From contig PYIU01000008.1 in NCBI GenBank assembly GCA_003415625.1, positions 372,001 through 436,000 of the forward strand: 64,000 nt of DNA, given 5' to 3'. The notes below the pieces were generated by a model. It did no database searches and was not told the origin of the DNA. It saw nothing but the letters and a program-made list of their open reading frames with translations. The DNA is from Aquanectria penicillioides (lineage: Eukaryota > Ascomycota > Sordariomycetes > Hypocreales > Nectriaceae). Of the stretch, positions 9,992 through 21,947 are shown piece by piece. Position numbers and translations under genes: made by a program. Each line of letters opens with the position of its first letter. The first letter of the stretch is position 1.

Positions 9992-11262
9992 TTAATCCTC
10001 GGAAATTGTGAGTGGTTTGCTAAGGCCAAGTCGCTCCAGGGTACTTGGGAATGCTTTCGGATCAGTGGCATTGGCATCCACAATGTACGTCTTTGGGGTC
10101 TTGTCAACCAGAAGGCGAATCAAATCTGGCCGCATGTAATGTCCTCCCTTCATCAACAACACATGTTAGCATTTCTGAGCGATACTGATCAGTGTTTACG
10201 TACAAAGTCGGCGAGCCGCTTCGTGAGCAGATTCTCATCAAGATCAATATCAACGATGATGAGGCCGTCAAAATATTTCTCAGGATCCTCCACTGCCCTG
10301 AATCCATCTGGTCGGTAAATTCGGGCGAATCCATTACCTATCACAGCTGCCTCACCAGCGACCGCGGCTTGGTCATCCTGTAGGCGTTTGGGGAGATTGA
10401 GACGAGCCCCTTCCGGCGTAACAAGCTGAGTAGGAGCAAGAGTCCATGTTCCAGTCTCATATGCGTATGCAGGGGTAACAAGCTCCGATTGAACCTCGGA
10501 GATGTTTGTGTAGGGATCTGGGTATTGCAGGGTTGAGGCCGGGGATAGACAGGCCATGCAGCAACATGGATTTGTTCGTGAAGGGCGCAGGCATGTGCCT
10601 TCAGGAAAGGATTCATCTAAAATCGTCAGATTCAATTCTTCAAGGCCAAAAGAAATACCTCACATTCTCCCAGCAGTTGAGGTGTCCAAGGGCCCCAATC
10701 TCTGTCTCAACAACGCTATTCAGAGAATCACCTGTTCCTTCGCCAAAGACAAGTCTCTCGACATGGGTTGGCTTGATCTTACGGCGATGATTAATCACCT
10801 CGCCAGCGGGATTGATGATTATTTGGGCCATGTACAGGCTATTTCCATCGATCTCAGAGTAGCCAAGTGAAACAAAGATTTGGGCGGCTTTGGCTGCAGC
10901 CCGAATGCGGTTCATTTCATCGGAATCTGGACGGAGACTGTTCTGGTGATACTCTTTGAGAAGTGGAAGCGAATCTTGGTAATTAACACGCCATTGCCAG
11001 TAAGGGTAACTTGATTTGGTTAGAAAGGTTGCACAATTTCAGTTCGATTTTCATACCCGGGGATCCCTAATAACTGTTAGGAGTCAACACCATGTTGTGA
11101 CATATTGGACTGACATGTTTCAGGGAAAGCAATCAGCTTGCAGCCCTTCTCACCAGCTTCTTCAATCAGAGCAATGGTTTTTTTGACAGACTTTTCAAGG
11201 TCAAACCATCCCGGCTCAGACTGCACGCAGGCAGCTTTATACTGGCGGATTGTGGCAGGCAT
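9992..11262 (-). CDS. Nitrilase / cyanide hydratase family enzyme, with one apparent 1-nt frameshift
   Basis: Five exons: 11262-11115, 11066-11057 (only 10 nt), 11009-10664, 10616-10204 and 10147-9992. The catalytic triad of the carbon-nitrogen hydrolase superfamily is present: Glu in FPETW (created across the microexon), Lys in HRRKIKPTH, and Cys in GHLNCWEN. The C-terminus ([13 protein letters not shown]) is normal for fungal nitrilases. Exon 4 changes frame by one missing base at a CCCC run in the coding strand (plus-strand GGGG 10541-10544), between WPVYP and LQYPDPYTN. With one extra base all phases close at 337 residues. The enzyme would hydrolyse a nitrile or hydrate cyanide; which one cannot be told. 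The single lesion sits in a homopolymer, so sequencing error and true mutation are both possible. Confidence 0.85.
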
Positions 11263-12103
11263 AATGAACAATATGTTGCAGGATTTGAAAGGAGGAGGAT
11301 CAATTTGAGCTCTTAATAAGTGAGATCGGATGAGATATGTAAATCAACCTTTGAATAATGTATTGAAATTCAAGAAGCAGTTGTTTCATTTATACTTACT
11401 CTCAGGATCTCTTCCGCTTCCCCATAACATTGAAAGTATCGAAGCCATTCTGCTATCTAAGCCGCAAGTGGCCGCGAGCGCCGCAGAGGCCGCCGCTGCT
11501 ACCGCATCAATATAATCGATGCTGCCTTCTAATGTTACCTTGCACTTATTCATTCGGGTTGTTATCTATTCAGTCAACATTATGTATATCTACATCGATA
11601 AGTAGAGCTTTGCTGGTTGGTTAGAACAGACTCATAATGCGGCAAAATGGCAGTTTGCTGTTGCCGCAAATGCCGCAGCCATCGCCGCAAATTCCGCAAC
11701 ATGAACCCCTCGTCAGCCGAAAGATACGGCGCACAATGGCACTGGGTGGAAATGAGTGGGATCGAATAAATCATACCATTTCCTCGAGATTGGCATCTAG
11801 GTGTCCTAAAGCAGACGCGAAAGCAAACAGAGAGAATGAAGGAGCTGCAGTTGGGAGGTAGAAGCGCTTCTGACGCATACCAAGATGATCATGGGCCACA
11901 GCGATTTCATGGATTTTCGAGGCCGCACGGAAGTATCACAGAGGTTCTTAGGACCAGTACACGAATATTTTATGTACATTGAATACACCCTGAAGTATTC
12001 CCCAACGATGCCCAAGGACATGGCTGTATTCATGGATACAGTACATATCAATATACGTGTAACTAAAATACCGGTACCTCCTCCACCCATTCTTACAATC
12101 TGC
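11263..12103. other. Intergenic with GCCGC-rich islands
   Basis: 840 bp between the nitrilase start and the acyltransferase stop. Two islands rich in GCCGC and GCCGCAA (11461-11507 and 11638-11700) stand out from AT-rich surroundings; the second contains the inverted pair GCGGCAA...TTGCCGC. No gene is supported. Confidence 0.45.
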
Positions 12104-13435
12104 TCATCCCAGTACCTCTTTGACAATAACGCGTTGAACCTCCTCCAAATACAGGTTGATATTTCCAGGCGTCTCAAATCCGTCGTTAAAACAATAGACT
12201 AGTCTCAACTGATCTTGGAAAGTGTAGAAAAAGAACATACTCATGCCTAATACAACATCCACGCCAATCTTGAATTCCTTAACTTTTATCTTACTGCTGT
12301 ACTCTCGTTGCATATACCTCTCAGCTACACCTAGACTACTTACTAAAGCGTCTTTGGAAACTGGGCCTTTCGCAAAGTCAGGATGTTGTGCAGCGTTGCA
12401 TAAGACACGTGTAAAGTGGCCTTTGAGTTCGAGTGCCTTCAAGTTACCATTGAAGGAGTAGCGATAGTATAGGTCCAGTTCTTTAACACTGTCCCAATAC
12501 AATGCAGGCAACTTGGCCATGTAAGGGAGAGGAGTATAGTAGACCGAGACCGCGTACTTGCTTGAGTTATAAGGCTCTGGTAGGTATTTTCGAAGGTTGA
12601 ATTGATTCGCTGTCACGTATCTTGAGTGGTCGGAGCCAGGTTCTGCATGCTTTGTGATCGATTCAATGTATGCGGCGTGGATGGCAGCAGTTACACTGAC
12701 GCGCTTCGCCTTACAGGCCTTGACTAGAGCCGCGGTGATCTCGGTGGAAAACACGAGTTCAGCATTCCTACACTTGCCCGACGGGGAAGCGCCCAGTTTG
12801 GAAACTGGTCCAATACCAGGCAAGCTTGCTGAGTATGCTGCAAAAAGTGTTGTTGATTTCTCAAGCTGCTCCCTGGTCGGAGTAGGAGCAAAGCCAAGTG
12901 TCTCCTCCATGATGGGACTCAATCTAGCCGGTTCATCGCCAAATGTGATGCATTCGACTGGAGATGCCAAGACACTCAGATATCTATCCCAGAATAAAAT
13001 TATCCCCGTGCCGTCGATTGTATGGTGATGGGCGCGGAAAGCAAGTTCTGATGACTTTGGTAGGTAGTAGAGTGTCGCTTGCTTGATAGGCGTCGCTGTC
13101 TGGAACAACTCCTCGGCATCAGATGCCGAGGAGACGATGAAGGTTGACGCAAGCCACTCTTGCAGTCCCTTTTCATCTTGAACTTCATACACCTTTTTCA
13201 TACCTTCAACAGTGGTGGCCAGCTGGGGCTGTTCATGTCGGAGCTGCTTCCATGCATGCGTGAGGACCCCCTCCACGTCCAAGAATCCCAGCTCCAGCTT
13301 GATCTTAGAGAACAGAACGTAGTGCTCACGGCCGTCACATATACTGGCCGAGAGGTTCTCCATGACAATGAAGTAACCTTCCAACCCATCCACAGGGCGT
13401 TCCCAGCGAATGTTCGATATTTTGGTCCAACTCAT
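12104..13435 (-). CDS. CoA-dependent acyltransferase with HHxxxDG motif
   Basis: Single intact exon of 443 residues from ATG 13435 (MSWTKISNIRWERP). The active-site HHTIDG lies at about residues 137-142, with His as general base, as in the chloramphenicol-acetyltransferase-like fold shared by alcohol O-acetyltransferases, trichothecene 15-O-acetyltransferase-like enzymes and condensation domains. No DFGWG-type BAHD motif was spotted, so it is closer to the fungal alcohol acetyltransferase-like group than to plant BAHD enzymes. It probably transfers an acyl group from CoA to a hydroxyl of a small molecule. Neighbouring glycosyltransferase, dehydrogenase and P450 genes suggest a tailoring role. 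The substrate is unknown and no core synthase is present nearby. Confidence 0.8.
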   Translation of the reverse strand: MSWTKISNIRWERPVDGLEGYFIVMENLSASICDGREHYVLFSKIKLELGFLDVEGVLTHAWKQLRHEQPQLATTVEGMKKVYEVQDEKGLQEWLASTFIVSSASDAEELFQTATPIKQATLYYLPKSSELAFRAHHHTIDGTGIILFWDRYLSVLASPVECITFGDEPARLSPIMEETLGFAPTPTREQLEKSTTLFAAYSASLPGIGPVSKLGASPSGKCRNAELVFSTEITAALVKACKAKRVSVTAAIHAAYIESITKHAEPGSDHSRYVTANQFNLRKYLPEPYNSSKYAVSVYYTPLPYMAKLPALYWDSVKELDLYYRYSFNGNLKALELKGHFTRVLCNAAQHPDFAKGPVSKDALVSSLGVAERYMQREYSSKIKVKEFKIGVDVVLGMSMFFFYTFQDQLRLVYCFNDGFETPGNINLYLEEVQRVIVKEVLG

Positions 13436-14290
13436 TTTGATCACTGCTGAAAGCTGATGAAGTAACTGGAGAAAGGGAGTACAGTACAACTTTTTGGAGT
13501 TGAGATGAAAAGAGAAACAAGTTTAGAGGTATATGAGAGCCAACTGTAGGTGTATATATGTCAACTCGTAACAAGATTAGAACCACCCCACCAGACATAC
13601 ACCACAGTCTTATGTTGCCTTTTAGATGGATGCTTGGTCCATCCCACGCACTATACTTCCCCTTTAAGTAATTCAGGTCATGGCTATGTAAGGATGAGAA
13701 ACCCAACAACAGACAACAAACCAACATGAAGGATTTCGTCACTGGCTATGAAGTGGGATCTGGCGCGCTATGTTTCTCTTTTGGGTAATTTTGGTCATAG
13801 TCGTGCTGGCTTCAGGATCCTCCCAACCTCCCCACAGTAAACCAACAGTGGGAGTAGGGCTTCCCCTGTAGCCGTATCAAGCGGCATATTCAAACTTGGT
13901 ATCATGTCATAAAAATTGACATACAGTGAATATATCAAATAAAGCTGTTATTCAAAGTGGATCAAGGCTTAACTAATCCGTTGCTCAAGGCTATCAAAAG
14001 AGCTTGCATATGGATGAGAAGATGGACCAAGACCCGCTGAATCAATTGATAGAGCACAGGTAAGGACGCAATTTAATCAAGGTGACCGCAGTGTCGAAAA
14101 ATTCACGTGCATATGCAATGGGTTCCAAGGATTTCAACTCCTATCATAACAGCACCGGCGTCAAACTCGAAACAGGAGGACGAACACAATTCATGAACTT
14201 GTGGAATAAAAGGGTTGAAATCACCAATAGTAACCACATTGCGAGGTAGCTGTACTCCAACTGCCATGGAAATGAGCAGGTGACGATGTT
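13436..14290. other. Intergenic
   Basis: 855 bp upstream of the acyltransferase and downstream of the glycosyltransferase. AT-rich, with no gene or obvious repeat. It should hold the acyltransferase promoter. Confidence 0.5.
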
Positions 14291-17200
14291 TCATGCCTTT
14301 CTTACACTGAAATTGGAAATATGCCACTGCTCAATGATATCCGCCCGCTCTTGAGCTGTTGTCTCTTGTAATTCCTGCTCCCCTTGAAGAATTCTTGATG
14401 CGATAATATGATTCCTAATACTTCTGCTGAGAAATTTGTTGATTTCGGCATGGACCCCTTGCATTGTGTATGCTGGGATCCCCCAAAGTCCTTCAGCAAA
14501 TTAGCCTGTTTCCATGCAGGTTTGAAAACAAAGAAGAGTATGTTGAGGGAAACTTACCTGCGGCTGGCTTCATGAAGAAACCTCCGATGCCCTTGCCAAA
14601 TCCTTTTAGTAACCCTTTGACACCTTGCTTTTCAGCACCTTTCCAAGGTTGTATCGCAAGACCTGTAACGCCATCGAAGACACCATAACCCAGTCCCTTG
14701 CCAGCAACTTTGAGCCCAGTAAGGAGGTCTGTAACTTTCTCAATCGGCCTAATAGTTCCGTCATTGTAGAGCCTTGGAATGTTTCGGAAACCTTTCGCTG
14801 CTCCAAGGCTAAAATTCATTGGCGATTTAATTCCAGTAGTCACAATACGGCCCAAGCCCTGTCCCGTCCTGACTGCTGCATCATAACCTAGCCGACTGTT
14901 GCTCGACGAAGGAGACTCATGGTCCAAGTATGTCTGGGAATTAGGAATAGTTGCCGGTGAGAAGTCGCGCTTGGGGTATTCGAAAGTTTTTCTGACGCTG
15001 ACGATGAGCTTGAGCAGTCAGTTGATGTACCATGCAGAGAAGTTGGAGGTTTTCCAGCGTGGTCAACGCTGAATTCTGGGCAGCTAGTTAGATGGGACGA
15101 GTTCAAGAAAGGTTTACGAGTTGGTGACGTTGTCATTGAGGTTTCTTGCAATAACAGAAAAGGACCTTGGTTGCTTCTGCTGCCCCCTGCTTCCATTGCT
15201 GCTGCGATTGAGTAACTTTGTTTTGCTTAGCCGTTCTAATGCTCTTGATGAGATCGCGAGGTACATCAGCAATAGCCATCCCAAGTCCAGTAAAGTCTGC
15301 AATGAGTGAATATGCACAAGCAGAAATCGGATCCGGGGCTGGTCCTCAGTGTTGTATTCAATTGACTGATAGCTAATAAGTTTGATTAGCAGCTCATTCA
15401 GTCAGATTTAATGTATTGGGGTCTTACAGCTTTAAGTCTGAATATGTTAACAAGCCCTCGTCAAGTAAGACAGCAGCTGCAATCGAGCTTAGACGAAATC
15501 GAGTCTTCTTCACTCGCCAGACCGCAGCACGGTTTGGGACCATGGAGCACCGTAACTTTTCCAGATCAAGATGCTGATGAAAGCTCTGAGCACCCATTTC
15601 GGTGCCATTTTCTGATCTTATCTTCTTACCTAACTCCGTAGCTCGATGTATTGTGTCCGGCCGATGACAAAATTGGATCGCTTCAGCGAGCTTCTCTGCC
15701 GTCAGATCCTTGTAGGGGATCGGCTCAGGTCCAGCTCTAGCATTGGATATCATAGAGCCCCAAAAGTGTTGATCACCAAAGAAAGGAACAACGAATGTAG
15801 GCTTACCAGCTTTGATACCAGCAGCCGAAGTTCCAGCACCGCCATGATGGACGACACAAGCCACATGCTGGAACAGCCAATCATGTGGAACATTTTCTAA
15901 CATGAAAATGTTATTTGGGAGGCCGATTTCATCTCCTCTGAGGCCACCCCAGCCCTTGGAGACCAATGCTCGCATCCCAGAGAGTTCGACAGCTTTGAAA
16001 ATCATGCGGGTCAGAGCATCGGGGTCATCGACCACAATAGAACCAAATCCAATATATACTGGAGGACCATGGCGTAAAAAGGCCTCCAATCGAGGATCGG
16101 GGGTATATGTGGACGCGAGATTGAGGAAAAAGAAACCCGAAATATCAATATTCTTACCCCAGTCATTTGGCTTGGGAATTAGGGTAGGCGACCTAGTGGA
16201 ATTTAGACAGGAACAATTACAAGATTAGAATATTGCTAACCAACAATAGGTCCAAGGAACTTTAAGCCTCGTAAGTAATCCCGGAGCCCAGATACGAGAG
16301 AGTGAGGGTAGGTCAAGAATTCTCTCTCGGAACCGATTAATAATATCGGCAAGCCCTTGCCAGGTCATCATTTCTACGAGGGTGTATGATAAGTAATTGG
16401 TCAAAACGTTGTCAGCATTCGATGTTTGGATGTTGGCTAATGGGTGGGGAAAAGTTCTCGTTGGCGACCATGGCATCCTATAATATCATCAGTTATTCCA
16501 TGGTATCAACTCACGTATTAAGGAGGCTTTCATTGTGTAGTGCTGATTAGGCTGATGTTGAAAGAACGAAGAAGTTCAGTGCACAGAAAGAGAGGTTAAC
16601 TCACGGGAACATCATGTGAAGTGGAATCCCCAATTTCTCAGCAAGGTGAATATGGGCAAAACTAGGAGGGTTTGCAATGATAGCATCGGCGACAAACGGA
16701 ATCAGTTCCGTGTCTAGGGGCTCACTTTTGGCGTGGGTTTGAAGGGGGCCCAAGCCATTGCCAGCCTCAATGCAAGATCTCCAACATCCCATGAGAACAT
16801 CTTCAATCCCTTTCCTGCGTTTGCTTACTTCGCCATTTGTAATTGCATCAAATCCCGGCATAAGACCAGGGTGTTTGACCATAAATGCCATGAGCTCTTT
16901 AGGATCACCGCCAATACTGAAGAACTCGAGGTTGTTTTCTTCGATGAATCTCTGAAAGGTCGGGTGGGTTGCGATTCGAATTCGATGACCATATGTATCT
17001 TTGAGCACCTTACCCAATGCGACAAAGGGCTGGACGTCACCTCTAGAACCTACGATCTGAATGACAATGTTGAGCCTCGGGGGAGTGGCTGAGCTTGACG
17101 GACTACCAAGGGCCGCTGTGTTGCAGGCGGGGGCAACAAAAGGTGAATCGGACTCCGCCCCGGTAGGCTCTTGGCTCTCGAGGGCCGGAGTTAGAAAATC

Positions 17201-17519
17201 GGCGAGCTTTCTGTTCTTGGCATTGATGCTGATACTAACACGACCATCTCCTGCAACGTAACCATAAGTGATGGAGCTTATACCAAGTAGGAGTATTGAA
17301 TATACCCTCCACTGCCGCAGCAGCCTCGAAGCCGAGTTGAGAAAATTCGACATGGTCATGATGGTGTCCGTATGGAGGAGATTCGCTTTCGCTGGGACGA
17401 CCGATATCTGGGAACTGGAGGCTGTTTGTACGCAGAAGCTCAGACAACTTGATGCTAGAGCACTGTTGCTTGAGAGACTGATGCCTCGCCAATAATTGCT
17501 TCTTATCGAGGATAGTCAT
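14291..17519 (-). CDS. Sterol-type UDP-glycosyltransferase (GT28/GT1 fold), with three 1-nt frame breaks
   Basis: Inferred exons are 17519-17306, 17250-16605, 16477-16241, 16192-15428, 15372-14558 and 14490-14291. The N-terminal nucleotide-sugar module starts at IVGSRGDVQPFVALGKVL; the donor-binding signature is HHGGAGTSAAGIKAG with PFFGDQHFWG. The long C-terminal tail (GRIVTTGIKSPMNFSLGAAKGF..., then GIPAYTMQGVHAEI) is shared with fungal sterol 3-beta-glucosyltransferase-like proteins. Exon 5 needs three single-base additions, at a CCCCGG string (plus 15333-15338), a five-G run (15183-15187) and a five-A run (14987-14991). With exactly those three, every phase closes at 959 residues. All three are deletions in homopolymer-type strings, which favours sequence error over decay. 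It would glucosylate a sterol or terpenoid alcohol. Confidence 0.82.
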
Positions 17520-18597
17520 GGTGGAAAGAGCATGATAATTTGAAAATGCAGACAATTGAGATCCATGTTTCGCCTACAGCAGCAAGAAGTAGACTGTAAA
17601 TAGTTGCGGCAACCAGATGATGTAGGCAGCAGGATTAAGAGAGTGGATCTGCTGATTTCTCGCAATGCTAAGGGCCTCTACTCCCAGATAGAGTGTTCCA
17701 AGGTAGCTTCAGCCGTGTCCCCAATACCAATGACAGAGACATATCTTCGGGTTAGCCCAACTTTCAGGTTTCCCCAAGCCACGCTTAGTTGCGTGGCCAC
17801 CCCTGTATTCATGTAAGAAATCGAGCGCCAAAGCCGCATTTCGCTAAGAGAGCCGAAAATCGCTAGGGTATTGCTCGGAATTTGGGTACGAAAACATGCA
17901 TGAAACCTTGAGGGATTGGACACGACAAACTGATGCATTACAAGAAAGCTGCCTTCTGACATTAGCTATAACACAGTCTTTCAATTGGCCTTATTAGTTC
18001 GCAAGACACCGCCCTGTATGTGATGGATGTTAGGTAAGCATCTGAGACGTCGATCTCCACTGCTGGTCAATGAGAGCAGACAGCGCAAAGCTCATTGGTG
18101 CTCGCTCTTCACTCACTTCATCTTGAGGCCATTTTCATACTTGGAACCTCAACTCCCTCGCCAGTCATTAAGATCAATGCAAAACAACCACCATATTGCA
18201 AATTTCCGACTTGCAGCAGGACTGCACTCATTACAAAAGTTGCAATATCTTAACTTCTATCCATATAATACATTGGATTGTGAAGAGGCTTCACCTGTCC
18301 TATGAGATCATGTAGCAGTAATCATGTCCAACAACGTTCCAATCACCTCCACGGTTTCTCAATTCCTGCGCAAATCTCACAGGACCTTGAAATTATGAGC
18401 TGATCGTAGAGAGACTGGTCAAATAAGAGAGCTTGGTGTGGGGAAATTGCTTTATCTTCCAACGAGGGTGACAAATACGAAATACGAATTGTCACTCAAA
18501 CGGTCAAACCCGAGGCATGAGATTTATTTGCCGTCATCTCCGAATGACCAGACCCCCAGATAAGTTCCTAACCTTTCATCTATCACACACTTCCAAC
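17520..18597. other. Divergent intergenic region between glycosyltransferase and dehydrogenase
   Basis: 1078 bp. The two flanking genes point away from each other, so this is probably their shared promoter region. Short open frames here show no family features. No strong palindrome noticed. Confidence 0.5.
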
Positions 18598-19717
18598 ATG
18601 ACTATTCCTGGCCCTCCCACATGGTGGCGCAATCTACAGGCACTTCGAGGGACAAACCCAGTGACACTCACGGAAAAAGATGTTCCCAGGCAAGACCTGA
18701 CTGGTAAATGGATTATTGTATCCGGAGCCAATAATGGGATCGGATTGGAAGCTGCCAAAACGTTTTCGCAGTGGGGAGCCAACATCATCCTCGCCTGCCG
18801 CGAACCACCACAATGGGAGACGCATCCAGATAGCGCAGTTGTCCAATGCAAGAAGCTTGCCTCCTCTGCAGGTCACAGCTCGACAATTGAATGGTGGGCT
18901 ATCGATATGTCTGATTTGGAAAGTGTTGAAGCTCTAGCTCGAAAATGGCTTCAGACAGGGCGAACGTTGGACATTCTATGTAACAATGCCGGTACCGGAA
19001 CACCGCCGTCAGCTGACATGTACTACACGAAGGACAAGTTCGAATTCGTCCATCAGGTCAGCAGTGCATTTCTCCCCTTAATACATATACGTGATTCTTA
19101 CTAAAACAGGTGAATCTATTGTCGCATGTCCTCCTGACACTCATGCTCCTTCCTTCACTAGCCAAGAGTTCTGAACCAAAAGTGATTTGCACCACTTCTT
19201 GTCAGCATTTCCTCGGCCACTTCGACATAGAGCACTTCAACGGTGGCCATGGGATGATAGGGGAAGCATACGGCAACAACAAATTATACTTTCAGGTCTG
19301 GATCGCTGAGCTTCAAGAACGTCTCTCGAAAAATACCGAGTACAGGCGAATTACTATCAACGGTGTACACCCGGATATACCAACACGGGTATATTCGTTA
19401 AAACTTCGTCTGACCAACCTGACACGTGGCAAGCGCAGATTGTGAGGCGATTAGCACAATATCTGGCGGTCACCCCGTCTCAGGGAAGCCTTGCGGTTGT
19501 TCATGCTGCAACTAGTCCTAAATATAGTGCGGTTACGGAAGAGGATGGTACTCCTTCAATTGGAATTGTTGGGGGTGGCAAGTATATCAATCGAATATGG
19601 GAAGCTAGCCCCATGCCATACTGCAATGATGAGGGCTCAAGAGCTCAGGTATGGCAGAAGTTAAACCAAGAGCTGAACCTAAAGGAGCGTGGCTTGTTGC
19701 ATGGGTTGGGCAGCTGA
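18598..19717 (+). CDS. Short-chain dehydrogenase/reductase, with one apparent 1-nt frameshift
   Basis: Two exons, 18598-19056 and 19110-19717. The cofactor loop is IIVSGANNGIGLEAAKTF, followed by LDILCNNAGTG, Ser in CTTSCQHF, and the catalytic pair in AYGNNK, so it is an NAD(P)-dependent oxidoreductase of the WW-domain/retinol-dehydrogenase-like fungal group. Near 19370-19374 (CACCCGGAT) the frame slips by one missing base: the upstream frame reads NGVHPD and the downstream frame resumes as YTNTGIFVKTSSDQPDTW. With one base added the gene closes at 355 residues. The context CCCGG is like the slips seen in the nitrilase and glycosyltransferase. It probably oxidises or reduces a hydroxyl or keto group in the same pathway as its neighbours. 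Confidence 0.82.
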
Positions 19718-21947
19718 AATGGGGGTGGAGATCAAGAGTATATCAACAGCAAGGTGGTTTAGCATTGTTATTGAACAATGAAAGAAACGAAGGTAGAAAG
19801 AGAATCGAGCGCGGTCCTAGGGCAGAACCACTTCAAGTTATCTGCCCAGTGTTTTCTCAGAACGATCCGTAGACAACAATAACCGGCATAGCCGCTAACT
19901 CGCCTACTTCACTTGCATCTTCTTCTACGTCTTTCTTTATCGTCAATGATAGACTTCTTGATGTTCCAAGGTTTCCTCGGCAAGCCTTAAATGGTGAATG
20001 CTTCACCTGCACAATCTAGGGCCAAATTTTGAAGGTTATCATAACCAGAGCAGCGTGGAACTAGACTCGCCCCTCCACTAGCAGTCTGCGCGAACTAAAG
20101 CATAACAAAAACGAGAATCATGACTTCGAAGAAAATTGCCTTATTTGTTTGTTGATCGCGACTGCACGGCTTCATCAACGTTGTGTAAGTCTATTCAAGA
20201 ATGAGTCGCGCACCAATCCACCCACAAAGAAAGAGCACAGACTAGTCTAGTTTGTCAGTAGTGTGACACGGATAAGCATGCCTAAAACCCTACAGAACAC
20301 CACGAGCACTTAATAGTTCATGTGCACCAAGTCGTACTGGCAGGGCTGCCGCGGAGTAGAGAGGACGATGCCAGTGATTCTGGCAGGCTGTTCGAGAATG
20401 ACTCCAGGCAAGAAGACACTTCAGACTTAGAAGCGTCTCTGTCACCAGAGATAACATCTCTTCCTTTCTATCCTTAGCCTCCATCTGTTGATGGAATGGA
20501 TGAGGTTGCGCTGCAGAGGAATGATGAAGAGCCTTGTCAATATTCTCAAGCTCGCAGGGTCACCATGACCACTAAATTCGGCTTGGGAACTGACAGAGCG
20601 CAAGGAGCCAGTTCTCAACTTAATTCGAGCTCCAGTGGCCAACAGCAGTATATATAGATCTATGACGGCCCAAAATACCCTGGTAATCAGGTGCGGTTGG
20701 ACAGTCATGGCATCCTATGTCCATGACTTTTCTTTCGTCGAAGTGTTGATAACGGCACAGACCATTTGTCTTTCTGTCTAGGTCAGAGGAGAAATCTATA
20801 TAAACCTATCAAACTAAGCTACTAGTAGCTTGCAAAATTTCGTCGCCTCACAAGAGCTTCAGCCAAGCACCCAAGTGGTTAACAGCTACGCTGACATCAC
20901 GGTCACAGGCCATTGGAGACTATCTCCCAGCGCCGAGTCCCCGCTCTGAATAGTGTCAGTGAGGGGTTACCAATGCTACCCTGCTAAGGGATTGATGGCC
21001 AACAAAGAAAACCGTGCACTATCGAGGAGAGCGAGAGAGCGAGGTACTAGATCTAACAACTAACCAATCCATTCCCTTGTTCGATCCCCCCACGCATGCA
21101 TGCACAGTGATGATGTACTGATCGACTCGTTATCACACCGTTCTGCATGTACGAATATTACCAGGGGACTGTTCGTGTGTTCCTCCAAAATGCCATCGGC
21201 ACCGCGAATATTAATTTCCAGGCAAGAAGACCAATCAGCACTAAGCCACACACAGCCCGTTTGTTGAATCTGTTGGTTTGCCGGCATAAAGTTCTGTCCG
21301 CATGGCACTCGTTCGGGGCCTGCTGGCACGTCGACATAGTCCCCACTCCCTGAGGCCACCAACAAAATCAAAACTGGGCTGTTTTCAACAAACAAACAAA
21401 TCGCCGCCGCGGTTCTCACCGGCCATTGCTTTTATCTTCTCAAACGGTCAGGGATGACAGAGTCTCAGCCAAGAGTCACAGTTTAAGCCCGCCTGGCGCA
21501 CAGGTATCGCTCTCTCGATTCGCGACATTTACGCGCCAGCCTTTTCCCACCAGCCATGGGTCTGGCTGTTGGCTCAGTGTAGGATTCCCCCATACGGCTT
21601 TCTACAGGTACTTGAGAATTTTCTTCGAATTTCAGACCAATAGAATAGATGGAATAATAAGCGACGAAAATGCACAGATACATAACCCCGCAGCATTAGC
21701 CGTCTCGCAAGCCATCGGGGAAGGCAGCCGTGGTGGAGGCGATTCCGTATGCAGTATTTTCATGCGCCGCCCAGTCCTTGGCATGTACAATCATTAGTTT
21801 GTATTCGGTATTAATACAATCAATCAACCAGTTTGATTGGAAAATGTCACTCTTATTCTGTCATGCCACGGCCGCCTCTTTTCCATACTTGCTTCTTCTC
21901 CATCTCGTTCCGGAGCCTTGCGGAACCATCAGTGTGCACCAAGTAAC
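19718..21947. other. Long intergenic region upstream of P450
   Basis: 2.2 kb with only short frames lacking family features (e.g. a 119-codon minus frame at 21060-21419). A TATATAAA sequence lies at 20797-20804, far from the P450 start. It may hold decayed sequence, but nothing could be identified. Confidence 0.4.

Noticed and set aside
21060..21100. GTTCGATCCC at 21080-21089, resembling a tRNA T-loop
   Set aside because: No matching acceptor stem, D-arm or anticodon arm could be placed around it.
19718..21947. A transposon in the 2.2-kb spacer
   Set aside because: No transposase, integrase or reverse-transcriptase motif, and no terminal repeats could be found by eye.
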